Assembly (NCBI GenBank): GCA_017590115.1
Contig: JAGGNK010006559.1
Span: 7,863,784 to 7,927,783, forward strand
Length of the DNA: 64,000 bases
Reading direction: 5' to 3'
Origin: Montifringilla adamsi
Lineage: Eukaryota; Chordata; Aves; Passeriformes; Passeridae
A program made the position numbers and the translations under genes. The notes beneath the pieces were generated by a model. The model did not search any database, was not told the DNA's origin, and saw only the letters and a list, made by a program, of their open reading frames with translations. Shown piece after piece: positions 25,458-38,000 of this stretch; the first letter of the stretch is position 1, and every line of letters starts with the position of its first letter.

Positions 25458-27581
25458 TGTAGTAACTTTTTACTTATTATTGAACAGTAGCCTGAAACTT
25501 TGGAAAATTTTCTGAAACTAGAGTTTTACAGCAATCATATGGTGGATTTTGCATTTCATGAGGAAGGAAGGAGATACCTAAAAAATCTAGAAATATTAAT
25601 TATAAGGAAGCTACATCTAAGGTGCTAAGTGCAGATAGACTGAGGACTTCTAAGAAACTTAAAGTTTACCTTTCTGTGTAATCTTATATCTAATAATTTA
25701 TGACATTGTCAAATAATATGCTAATATCAATGATAGGCTTTTCATCAATTTTTAAAATGTTTGATTTTCACACTGAATGCAGTGGAGGCAGTTCCTCTAT
25801 GACATTTGTATATAATGTGCATGATTTCTGTCATGGCAAAAAAAACAGCTATGGCAGTTCCACAGCTCACAAAATCTTCAGACTTTCACCTTTTCATTAT
25901 ATTTGGACTGATTTGTGTGTGCGTGTGATTCCTTAAAAAACCAGTTGTGAATATTTTAAAGATTGAATTAGTTTTAATTCTGAAGGACCAGTGTCTGTTG
26001 GCTGTCTGTGGTAAGAAAGAAAGAAAAACACGTACATGAAGCTCACTTTCAGAAGCTAACTGGCATTGCCAGCAAAACTATGACCTTATCAATATTAGAT
26101 TAGACTGAGAACCTGTGTATTATAAGGGTGTTTTCTGCATGGCAGGAGAAAGTAGGGAAATTACTGGATGCAAGATGGAGGGGAAGCTGACACACAAATA
26201 AGGCTGTCTCCTTTTGCCCTGCGGGTAATGTAGCATGCATCAGGACTTTGCTTACTGCACAAGGTGTTCTCCTTCAGTACTAAATCTGCCAGCTCAGTAA
26301 ATCCCAACATGCTTAATTATTCTGTTCATTTTTCTGGAATAGGAGAACTGGGAGAAGCACTTGGATTTGTCATGTGCTGCAAGTACATCTGCACAACTGC
26401 GACTGCTACTGCAGAGGAGACTCCATCAGCATTGGAAAAGCTCCACTTGTTCACTGGAGTTGGGGATATCAGTAGGGTGTGGGGCTGCATGCAGTCACAG
26501 AAAAGCAGGTCCCTGTTTTGAGGTGTAATCCTATATTCTATTGAAATTCCTGTTATGATCCTATAGCTGTCCAGTTGAAATTGGGCTCTTGAGAGAAGTT
26601 TTATCATGACTGAGTTTGTGACTGAAGACACAGTGTCAAAGGGAAGTGAACTTAAGCCCTTGACCCATTGGTACTAATGGCTGAACTGGCAATAAAATAA
26701 AATGGTTGTTCAGGTTTTAGTAGCAGTTAGGACAAGAATTTCTGGTCTCTGTTCATGTGTAGTTATTCTTAAAAGTATTCTTCCCTAAGATACTGGGGAG
26801 TGGAATAATAAACCAAGGCAAGGAATAAAACAATGGCAATCTATAGCTAGATTCAGTGGTCCACTAATTGTGCTTTTAATTTTATTCTTCTTCAAAACCT
26901 TTTTCAGGTTCAGCAGAAATCTCTGAGCCGTTCTTTCAAACCTTCATACCTTTCTCATAAATTAGTAATTTTACATTGCAATAATTTTTTATGTTCTGAA
27001 CTGTCCCAGATCTATCATGAAATGATGGCTGTCTCAGACAGGCCCAATTTCATGGCCTCCAGGGTGGAGAGGTGACAGGGTCATGGACAATTGACACAGA
27101 CTGTGATGCACAGTATTTTAGACAGAGCTCATGGCAGCTTTCCATCCTTAGGATGCCTCATATACCCTGCTAGTATTCGTGTCCTTCATGCAGAGGGAAA
27201 GCATTTTCATATTTCTGACTACTTCAATTTGAAATATTTAGGGGAGATGTCATCGGGGACAAAGACATCATTGTATATTGGTGCAAGAAATTTCTAATCA
27301 TTCTTCCTCAGTGAAATCCTGATCTTTGTAGTCCTGTAGTGAAGTTCTGCTTTATTGTTGCCTTCACTGAGAGCAGAGATTAGATCCTGGGAAGTAAGAA
27401 TATGGATTAGTCTTCTAAGAGTATATTGCTCAGGGTTTCTTCTTCAGGTGGTCTATCTGCCTCAGGAAATGAAAGATAAACAAGGTAAAGCTCCACTGAC
27501 CACTGCAGCAGTGCTAGTTATGTACTGATTTAATTGCTCTCTGTAGCTGGCTGAAAAGAGATGCTTGAAACTATGTCTGAG

Positions 27582-27628
27582 AAAAAAAAAAAACAAACAA
27601 ACAAACAAAAACAAACAAACAAACAAAC
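27582..27628. repeat. A12 followed by (CAAA)n microsatellite
   Basis: A run of A then caaa repeated about nine times with one expansion. A tail-derived simple repeat is possible, but no retroelement body is recognisable before it. Confidence 0.85.
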
Positions 27629-27993
27629 TGGCTTGGCATGCAAGATGGGGCATAAAACTGTTTTGGTTTACTTTGTCTTTAGAGATAAATGTTTGGGTTA
27701 AATGGAAGTGAGCAAGAGCATGATATCTGATGTTATAGCTGTCTGGGTGGCCCAACTGAAACAGTTTCCATTGAGAAGATCTGTACAGATAACAGACATT
27801 TCCTAATAGTTGATGAGATTTAAAAACTAATGGAACTAGAAAATTATTAAAATTATTAATCAATAGAGATTCTCCTTTACACTGAGACACATGGTAATGT
27901 TGCTCAGTTTGCCTTAATACTTTCCTTCTTCTTTCCTTCTTACAGTCATCACAAGCTTTACATGTCTACATCATTTCACACCAGCAGTAGTGG

Positions 27994-28071
27994 CATCATC
28001 ATAATCATTACTATTATTATTATTATTATTACTATTACTACTATTACTATTATTGTTATTACTATTATTAC
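27994..28071. repeat. Trinucleotide microsatellite (ATT/ACT)n
   Basis: About 78 bp of catcat, then att and act units. Translated on + it gives an isoleucine/threonine run, which is a composition artefact and not a membrane segment. Confidence 0.92.
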
Positions 28072-28644
28072 AGCTCTAGGTATTTTGGGAAGATCCAAGC
28101 AGCTTGCCCAGTGTCATGTAGACTGTGGGAAAACTGCAGCTAAGAAAAGAATTGTAATGTTTTTGTTTCAAGATCTTACAAAACCTTCTGTAACTTCACT
28201 GAAAGAAAAATTTCTAGAACTATTACTTAAGACATCATAATATTTTTCCCCCTGGATCTTTTGGTACACAGCATTATGCATTCCTTTCTTGCTGCTCCAT
28301 GTTCCTACAGGACTTGAGTCTTTGCAAATGTAATAGTGCAGTACTGCAGGCAGCTCCCTTGTACAGCAGCCAGGAAATCTCTTTTCTCCTGAATATTATA
28401 TGAAAATAATTCAGGCCAGTCTTCTTGTTTGGCCTGCTGGTTTTGTATGCAGACATCAAGTATTAAAACGGAAGCTGGGAAATCATAGCACAGTCTGGCA
28501 GGACTATTCCATGTGTTTTTTGGAATGTGCTTTTGCAACCTGTGTTGCTTAACCACAACATACATTATATAATATGTTGTTGATACATGGATTCAAAATC
28601 AGTTGATACTGTGTTTAAAATAAAAAATGCATTTCCTTTTGACT

Positions 28645-28660
28645 CATGGAAATTTCCATG
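28645..28660. promoter_or_regulatory. 16-bp perfect palindrome containing a kappaB-like site
   Basis: CATGGAAATTTCCATG equals its own reverse complement. The core GGAAATTTCC (28648-28657) fits the NF-kappaB/Rel half-site pattern. Single-site evidence in a large intron; function unproven. Confidence 0.3.
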
Positions 28661-29654
28661 CAATGCAAGCCAATGCTTTTTTAAGATGGTTCGGCATTGA
28701 GATTTTGAGCTCTGCGTTGTCCTTGCATTTAAGAAATATGAAATAATTCACAGGCTGAAGGATAATTCACTTTGTGAAGAAATCCCCAGGTCAGTACATC
28801 TTAGGCCAGATTTTGCTTCAGACCTTGGCCTACAATGCCTATCCTTTGCGTTTGCTGTTAGATATATTCATGTGAAAGTACATGTTTCATTATATAATGG
28901 TACATGAATCAAAGGTGAACTTTGTAAGGAAAGAATATGGCAAGATTGGATTTTTTGTTCTTTGATTTTATTTCTTTGCAAGGTACTTGCCTATATGTTG
29001 TAAAAAAGGAAATTATTTTATAAGAAAAGAACACTGATAAGATTATTTTAAAAATCAGGTTACTCTTTCCTTGTTTTGCTCTTGATACGTGGCTTGAGAG
29101 ATAAAAAATATTTAGAAGACACTTGGAGAAATCTTTATGCAAAAGACAAGATGTAGGCTGCTGATTGCTAGGCATGTGATATAAATAAGTTTTAAGTGAA
29201 ATAAATATGTGAAGCCCCATTAAAGTTGAAGATATTATCTAGAGAGTTTTAAAGTGATTTAAGGAGTAGTCCTCTCTCATCTCTAGGTACTTGTAATATG
29301 AGAGAATGAAATACTTAATGTTCTAAAAAAATAAGAAGGGGCAAAACATTCCTCCCTCTTTTTTTTAGTCTTCCATTTCCACGTTCCTATATCTCTCTCT
29401 ATATATTCACAGTATCTTTCCACAATCTTAACATATATAGGTCACCTTTAGTGTCAAAGGAAATAGTGAGCAAGTTATTTAAAATACATGTTTAGGGGTG
29501 GAATTCAGTTCTCATTAAAATACATGTGATTAGTCCCCAAAATGTCAGAATGAGACAGACCTACCAAACATCAGCACACTATTAGAAAGATGCCTAGCCT
29601 TCCACACCCACTGCCCATTTCTTTCATGCTTAATATGTGAATTCCTTCCATCAA

Positions 29655-29662
29655 TGACGTCA
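29655..29662. promoter_or_regulatory. Full palindromic CRE
   Basis: TGACGTCA, the consensus CREB/ATF site, which includes a CpG in a CpG-poor intron. An isolated match; activity unknown. Confidence 0.3.
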
Positions 29663-32600
29663 TCAAATATAATTAATTTTTACCCAGTTTTTTGTCTGGT
29701 GGAATTATGCTTCTAAAAAGCTGTAATCTGGTGATTCTCTGAAGGATCCTAATGTTCTATTTGGAAATCTGAAATAGAGTGAATTCTTTTCTTCAGCTAT
29801 TCCTTTGTGATTGTCTCTCAAATACCTGCCATTTAGGATGTTTGCCCTAACTTAGTTAATTAAGGTTTTCAAGAGCAGCACTCTACAGCTGCATTCCCAG
29901 AAAATTGTTATGGAAATCAAAGATTGCATCCCGAGGAATAACATTGAGGAGCAGTATTCCTCAAAGCAAACTGAGTCCATCTCAGTTAACAGCAGCTCTG
30001 CCAAAATTTTGCCTTTCAAGAAGAGTAATCAGCTACTCTGCTGTGTCACATCATGTGAATGTTAGTGTTTTACTCACAAGAGAATGTAATTTTTCTTTTA
30101 TTAATGGTCTGCTTAATATGTGCTTGCAGAATAAGATTGTTTCATTCTGTAATTTAAGCTTCGACAAAAATAACACCGGGTGTGTGAGGTCATATTTGGA
30201 ACTCTAGAAAGCATAAAACGCAAACCATATTCTTCTCTCGAATGTTCTACCATGTCAACTATGAGTTTAACAACAGCAATATGTTCTGAAGACTGTAAGT
30301 TATTACTGTTATATGTGCATATCTGTTACAAACATGCTCATCTTTTTTAAATGGTTAATCCCATTTTGAAGGCTTTGATGACTGCATGCCACATACCAAT
30401 AAGTATTAAAGTGTTTGTTTGCTATTTAAAATAGGTGAACTTCACAAAATCCCCTTTCGCATAGGTCATTTAAGGAAATTTTTCTTGTATTTTTTTATAA
30501 CCCTAATCCATTATGAAGCAGACTTCCTACCCTTTTAAATGACCTTTTATCAGGGTGTGTTGTCCTGCCATCACTGCTTCTGTCTTTTAGGCAGTAGAGC
30601 ACATTTAGATATTTTGCTGTCAACTCAGAGACAGTTACTGCATGAAGTATAAAAAGATGCATTTCACTTATTATTTTCCCACTACTGTTAATTACAACTT
30701 TTCTAGGTAGTTCCTAATCCACTGTAGCACAAAATACAAAGGGTTTGTTTAAGCTTTTGCTGAAGTACTTTGGGTGAATGTTTTTTGTTTAATATTGTGT
30801 AGAACAGATGATATTTGCACTCTGGAAGCCACATCTCAGCTCAGACCTTGAAAACAACAAATCAGATGCACAAACATTAGAATGTACTAAGGTGTTCACA
30901 GTGTTCATTTAATTGTAGCCTCTGTAATGTCTCAGTAAGTATCTGAGAACTGGACTAGGAAAAAATCAGGGACCCCTATATTACAATGCTGTAGAATTTC
31001 ACTCACCTTTGAATTTGATTTCCAAAGATTCGTGTGCTAGATTGTTCTTTACCTAGTACTGGTAGCTGTTGAACTTCTGTTTTCTTCTTGAGTATCATTC
31101 TTTTTATATTCATCTATCTGAGCGCAGTGCCTGCAGATTATAAAATATTCTTAATCCTGGATTTTACACTGGTCTCTTCTCTGGAGAAGTTTTTTTTGTA
31201 TGTTAGTGTAACATTCAATAGTAAGATGTTATATTTTAAAGAAATACCTCCTAGTGACAAGGAAAATTTAGATGGTGTTTTTTTAGTGTCTCAATAATTT
31301 TTTAAGCATAAGGACTCTAAATTAGAGGGTTATTAGGAAGCTCCAACAAATACTTTTTTCCTTTGTTGTTGCTAGAAAAAGAGCAGTATGGTATTAACTG
31401 GATTTTTGCTTTGCTATGAGTTTCTAATTTGAAGTATTCTGAGGAAGGAACAGTGCTATGAAACTGACCTCAGTTCAATTATCTTGACTTACAAAAACAC
31501 AGAAAATTATCACCATCTTTGAACAGATTATTAATAATGAGCTGGTAAAATATTACAAACTACCTTGCCTAGAGTTAAAACCCAGTGAGTTGCTCTTGAG
31601 TTTCCAGTGCTTTGGCTGTTTATTCTCTTTCGTGGCTGGGAGGTTCTCTGTGTTCAGCACATCATTTGTACAATTTTTAACATGCTTTAACTTGTCATCG
31701 ATACACTGATAGCTTGTGCTGTAACCAGAGATTTATCCTAGGCTCCTCTCTTCTCCCCACCTAAAAAATTCTGTGGGGCTTCTGACAGATATACAGTGGC
31801 AGGTTTAAATTAGATGTCTGAAATGGTTATTGCTATTGGCTGCCTACACTGCCTCTTTGACAGACGTTGCTGTCTCAAGGCTGGCATGACTGATCTGCAT
31901 GTCAACCACAGTAGTTTCCAGTCCAGCGTATTAAGATAAACCACAGACAGAAATCATGTCCAGAACAGCTGTAGGCATGAGGCAATGTGTCAGGGTTTTG
32001 GGGTGTGGTTTGTAGATCAAGTGCTACTTGGATCTCAGATGCAAAGCACATTTTGTCATAAAAGGCAGTTTCAACCATCAATGGTACCCCAAGCCCATGT
32101 CACAGCTGGAAGTGTGCCTGGCAGGTGGGCACTGCTCAGGTGTGTTGGTTCAGTGCGTACCAGCTGGCCACTAGACTGACCTCCTTTTGCAAAACTGTGT
32201 TTAGGAAGGGACAAGCATGGTTAACTTCTCAAAGCCAGCTCTGTCAAGAGGGTGCCAGGCTGTGTGGCTTCACCCAAGTCAGATGTGTAGATGTGAAAAC
32301 AAGCCTTACTGTCACACCTGGACACCCAGGCAACATCAGTCTTCCCTAGCTGCCCCACTCTAGTCTTTTCCTCCTCACCATGCCAACACTTAGCTTGGGT
32401 CAGGTGGTCCCCCTGACTCAAGCAGACCTGTCAGAAACCTCCTTAGTTTCTCTGTCTCTTTCCAGAGGAGCGGCTGCACATGGATGTGAACCGCAGCTGA
32501 TGTCGGGGGAAGGCTGTGCCAGGTCCCCCCCAGCTGTCACTGGTCAGCAGTGCCAGCCAAAAGCACTTGGTTATGGGGACACAGTGCTCCAGCTTGTTTT

Positions 32601-33446
32601 TGTTTTTGTTGGTTATCACATGCAATGTAGTCGTGGCCTGAGCTTGTGAACTAGAGCCTCTGTTTATATTCAAGTTTTGCCTTGTGTTAGGCTTGGGTCT
32701 ACTTATTAGGCACTTTTTCACTTCAACACTCAGTGTGTCTGCAAAGTTGAGTAGATACTGGGGAAGGGAGATAATTTGCTTTGGTTTTCTCTGCTATGAA
32801 GTTACCCAAGACAGTGCATGGTGCAAGGAGAGGCTCAGCACTATCCAGCATCATGTTAATACTATGTTCACATTCACAGCTTGAAATACACTATCCTAAA
32901 CACACTGCCCATTTTTAAATGGTACTGTTGCAACAACAGAAACATCTAAGTGGTAGAGATTTCTTTGCAATGCCTGTATCAGTGTTTTCCGCACAGTCTG
33001 CTTTGTAAGCACTTTAGCCATGGAAGTAGTTAATGTTGGTTAAATACCTACTAGGTGGTCAAATATGTTGCTGATGCTTAAACAAAATCTCATAATTGTA
33101 GTTTGAAATAATCTTTATTAAAACCGTGTTGCGCAGGTTGCTAAATGAGGCATTCTCAAAGCATAAAATACTAGCTCTCTGTTCACATTTCTTCTTGGTG
33201 TTTGTCTGTCTCATGCACTTGATGTTGGGAGCACTTGGGGAGGGAAGAGAAGCACCTGGTGGTTATAGTAATGGCTGAATTTGTCTGTACCTGGAAGTGA
33301 AGTGGAAATCTTGTGTGAAAGTGAGGAGGAGCAGAGCTCACCTCCCTAACCCACTGCAGTTCATCTGCCTCTTCCGCTGCTGTCCCAGTATGGCTTGGGC
33401 TGTTGCTCTGCCAGTGGCATTGCTGGAGCCTCACAGTGTCTGTGCC

Positions 33447-33516
33447 TTTTTTTTTTTTTTTTTTTTTTTTTTAAACATTCTTTATTTCTGTAAAAGCAGA
33501 AGAGAATTTATTGGGA
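33447..33516 (-). pseudogene. Possible retroposed mRNA 3' end (poly(A) signal plus poly(A) tail)
   Basis: Read on the minus strand, AATAAA (33486-33481) lies 8 nt before a run of 26 A (33472-33447), and a second AATAAA lies further upstream (33512-33507). A genomic A tail just after a polyadenylation signal is a hallmark of reverse-transcribed mRNA. The upstream body, at higher coordinates from about 33520 towards 34000, is open in one minus-strand frame but looks like untranslated sequence and I do not recognise it. I could not find a matching target-site duplication for the flank next to the T run. The 8-nt gap is on the short side of normal cleavage spacing. Confidence 0.35.
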
Positions 33517-35032
33517 CATACAAGAGGCACTTTTGTAGGCTAGGGGCATTCTTCCAGCTCAGCATCGCAGACCTGCTGCATGCAGTAAACATGGGAGGGA
33601 TGCTCCAAGATATTAATATGGAAAATATTAGGCAAACCAAATGAATACCAGCTCCACTATATGGAAATGCATGTACGTGGGAGTCTGTATACATTTGCAC
33701 TACAGTACCTACCTGAGAGGAAGTGTTCACAGCAATTGATAAAAAGGAAGAATTAAAGAAAGGTAGAAGTGAATTATTTTGTTTATTTTCTTTAAAAGGC
33801 TTAGACAAAAAGCCATGGAATTCTGAGAAAAATACTAAGGTGAATAGAATGTGTGACTCATTTTTTAGATAGAGATGAATAAGGAAGGAAGAATTTAATA
33901 AGAATTGATACAGGACAGTACTAGTTTGTAAAAAACTTTGTCCATGCTGTATGGTGCAAACCACTTAGAAAAATCTGTTTCCCTGTAATCTAGGTATTAT
34001 TTTATTAATATTTTTATGTGAACCCTGAGGCACAGTGAACTGAGTTAGACACTTCTTAGATAATTGGACTTTAGTTAAAATTGCTTTTAAACTACAAAAT
34101 CTAACAGTGACAAGGCATTTACTGCAGGAACACACAAATCTTTGCAGGTGTGCATCAGAGAACATGATCCAGATGATAACAGACTTCTCATTACTCACAT
34201 TAGTGTGCATTGCACAATTCAAATGCCACTGAGAAATGAAACAAGAATGCTGTTGTCCATTGAAATCTGGAACTCCTGTTACAGTGGAAACTCCATAACT
34301 GTCCTGCATCTTGACACACAGTAAATACATTAATTTCTCTTATATTTTCTGCACATTGTGCTCAGGAAGACATATGAAAAAAAACAACTCATCAGTATTA
34401 GGTAGATACCTGAACAGCCACCTGAAGCACAGTATACTCTTGCCTGCATTATGCATTGCTTTTATGAAAAGTCCAGTTCTCGGGTCTGTTCTCAGACCCT
34501 TCCTTGATTCAGTACCATTACACCATTTCAGGTGAGAATGATATTTGTTCTGTACTTCAGTACGTGCTAGGAGAGCTAACTTTAAACAGCTCCTGCCCTA
34601 CAGGGGTCACAGTCTTAATTTAACAACAAAAATTAGACCTAATTTAACAACAAAATACAACATTTTCCCCACCAGTCAAACCATATTCTCTAACCCCAGA
34701 TAATTTTTGGGTGTTGCAGTAACTGTTCTGTGTGTTCATCTGGACCTGGTTTTAGTCAAAACTTGGCAAGGCATCTGTGAAGGGACATGGTTTTGTCTGT
34801 ATTTCTGTGGATTCAAAGTTTATGAAGTTGCCTGATAAAATGGTCTTGTCTTGAGCTGTTTGTCAAGCAAACAATATTCCAAAGGAAAAACAAGCTGCTA
34901 CAGTAATGCAATTTCTTTATTTTATATTCTTCTACATATGCAGTACTCTACAAACCTGGTAAGTGGCACTGCTTGTGATTATTAAAGATTTCTTAAGATG
35001 AACACCAACTAAGATAATTTTAAAATATTTAC

Positions 35033-35059
35033 CATAATTCAAGAATTCTTTGAATTATG
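35033..35059. repeat. 27-bp near-perfect palindrome
   Basis: CATAATTCAA at 35033-35042 and TTGAATTATG at 35050-35059 form a 10-bp stem around gaattct. One base short of complete symmetry. Confidence 0.8.
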
Positions 35060-38000
35060 ATTAAGGAGGATGAGATGTTAAGAAAATCTCATTTGCATAT
35101 ACCCTTTTTACCTGCACTTGCCCATGGTAATGACATTTTGCTTGACAAAAATTATAAGGTACATGCTTAATGTATCTTTAATCGTCTCCTCATGTAATTT
35201 CTCAACTGAAAATGAGAGTGTCATTAGTTGAGTCACCAATGCTCCTTCCCCCCTTCCCCACACTTGACTTGGAAAACTTTGCTAGTGCATATAGAAAAGT
35301 ACAGGCAGCAGAGGCTCCTGTGGGGTCTGTCAGGGCAGGCACCAGGCCTTCCCATGGCTTCTGGAAACCCATCATTTCTTCCCATCAGGTGGAGTGAGTG
35401 TCTGCCATGGTGCTGGGTCCTTCTGTCTGTGGGCTCTGACCCAAGTGGAGCCCCGGGGCAGTGTCCAGACTGTGACTCGGTGGGGTTGGTGGCACTGGCC
35501 CCTGTCCCTGTGCCAGGGAGAGCCAGGCACACGCTGCTGGAAGAAATTTCTGTAGAAGCTTTGTGGCTGGAGAGGGTATCAGGGGGCTTTAGTGGGGATG
35601 TAAAGGATCTTCACATGAATGAGGAGGAGACACAGTTTTCAACTTCTGTTGAGAAGTCCTGGCACTTCAGTTCTCTGTGGGCATAAGCAGGCAGAGCGCT
35701 GCCAGTCCAGGAAAAGCAGGTGGGTAGAAGGGCAGAAAATGGAGCCCCATATTTATACTGCCTTGCTGTTTTGTGGGAAGGTAAGTGATAAATAGAACAA
35801 ATCATTTATGAGGGTGGCAATAGAAGAGCCTTTCCTATATTGGCTTTTCTGTATGCTGGCAGAACTGGCAATTTGTGTGAGCTTGAAAATCTTTGAGATC
35901 ACCTTGGAGAGGCTTTGTCCATTAGTGATGAGTGCTGTGATGGGAACTGTTGTCTCATTCCTGAAGGGACATGCTCAGGGCTGCTGCTGGTCCCCAAGGT
36001 GAAGCTGTGGAGAATTGCTGTATGGGCAGGATGGTGGCTCAATAACAGTGAGTCTCCTGAATTCAGTTTCCATTGTTGATAAAAACTCTTTTCTTAATGC
36101 ACCAATGGCCCTCAGGATGAGATTTTTTCCTTTATTTTCACACCAGAGACCCATATATGCTGTGAAGAAAGATCACAGGCAAAAACTAACCTCACTGACC
36201 AATCTCAAAATAAAGGAGCTCATTTGGTTACCCCCACAATGTCTGGGGTAATTTTGTTCAGGCTATTAATTAGGGTGAGCTTTGTGAAATGTCCTAATTC
36301 TCTGAACTGGTGAACTGAGCAGTGGATTTTGCTACCTGTGTGCAAGAATACTGTGTTTGCTTCCTTTAGCTGCTGACATAAATAGTAACTTGTTAAAGGG
36401 CATAGCTCCAGGCTTTGCCTTAAGAAGGAGATGAAAAGATAATTGCTGGATAAGCAAGTGAGCGTGGGGGACTGTAAGAGTAAATGAGACTGGTTGTGAA
36501 CCAGTAACAATCTTCTTTCAATCAGCCTGGTTTTAAGGCTGTAATCTCCCCTGGGCAGAGAAGGTCTCTGTGTCCACGTTGTGTGGCTCTGAGAGCAGCC
36601 TCTCTCCTTGGTCCTGCGTGAGGCCGTGGGCACTGAGGATGGGTCTGACTGTGGCTTACAGCTCTGCTTCTGACCCTGCATAAGCTGATCCGTTTTCATT
36701 TTTGTTGGTGTTCTGCTTGGCATTCTTTTTGTGAAGTGCTTTTTTGTTTTATAGAGACCTATTTATCCCTCCCTTCCCTGCACCAGTGGAGGTTTATTAG
36801 ATCGCATGGCAGCCTGCCATCTTCCTTGTTAACCAAGCTTTTTCCCAAATAAACATGCTCCTTGTGTGCATGTCTCCTATTTATGATTTACTTCCCATTA
36901 TAAAGCTACAATCTACAATATTAAAAATAATACACAGACAGATGTTTATGAGAGGCTGAACAGAGTTTTATTGTACTGACTCTGGTATTTGTGGTTTATA
37001 TTTCTTTAATCTCTAGTGAAGTGTGGTTCCTCCCGCCCTCCCCAATTTACTGCTTCTGCCTCTTATTATCCTTATAACAGGTGATGGTGCCCTTTAAATG
37101 CATTTTCTTTCAGGCTCTTACATGCTGCAATATGAGCAGGAGTATGAGGAAGTATGATGATGTACTTAAAGTGTTGTCTTTGCTTAAGAAATTAGAAATG
37201 AGGCCTTTATTCTGGAGATCTAGGTCTACCCACCTGGAGGCAAAGAGAGCCTTGCCTTCCATTTACATGACTTCAGTAGGGTATTTGATCACCCTCTGCT
37301 GGCTGAGCTGCCCGGGCAGCTGCCAGTCTGCTGGATTTTGGGAGAGTGCCTTTCCACTCCAGTGGAGTCCCAGACATCACTTGGGATTTCACTTTGTGCG
37401 TCTGAACCACGTTACTGCAGTTCAGTCACAACAGTTTGAAGTCACTGGCTGTATGTAGAGCTTTTTATTTTTTATTCAAATGGATGGAAGAGAATTCTGC
37501 CCCTGGGTCGGATAATCATCTCAGACCCGTTAAATAAGCAGCTGTGACATGCATCGTAACAGGGGCCTAAACCACCATATTTTTTCAATATGACACTTGG
37601 TTGGTTTTTTTTCCCTTGGCCCATGGTTGGGCTTACATTAGAAAAACAAACAGCACTTAGCTATAATTAAAAATGCCCTACGGTAAGTGGGATGACAAAA
37701 CAATGGGAATGCTGTTCATATGGATGAAGTCAAGTGTAAATGAAGTCTAAAAGAATTAAGTTGAATGCAAGGATAAAATTATCTTGTTGGCTAGGCACTG
37801 AAAGTATAAAATAAGCCTACCCAATACAACAGATCTTGCATTTCACAGTAAAAAATCTGATCAGGGTAGTTTTTTTGTATCATGAGGCAAATCCATCTTT
37901 TTCTGTAGCAACAGAAACATAACCTTCAATTAACTATTTGAAACTATTTGAAATGCAGTTGTATATTGGTGATTGTAGAGAGTTTTATGCATACAAGCAT

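Noticed and set aside
27962..28240. Isoleucine-rich frame resembling the LDLRAD4 membrane span
   Set aside because: The hydrophobic run comes from the ATT/ACT microsatellite, lacks the Glu-Leu-Glu-Phe lead-in and lies upstream of the LDLa exon, so it cannot be the transmembrane exon.
33482..33964. 160-codon minus-strand frame next to the poly(T) tract
   Set aside because: It overlaps the putative retroposed 3' end and its translation is phenylalanine/serine/leucine-rich as in untranslated AT-rich DNA. Not called as coding.
35228..35686. 152-codon open frame in a GC-richer patch, open on both strands
   Set aside because: GC-rich DNA lacks stops in several frames. Nothing resembling a domain in either strand.
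36220..36723. 167-codon open frame on -
   Set aside because: No homology recognised, no poly(A) or promoter features, and low-complexity serine/leucine content.
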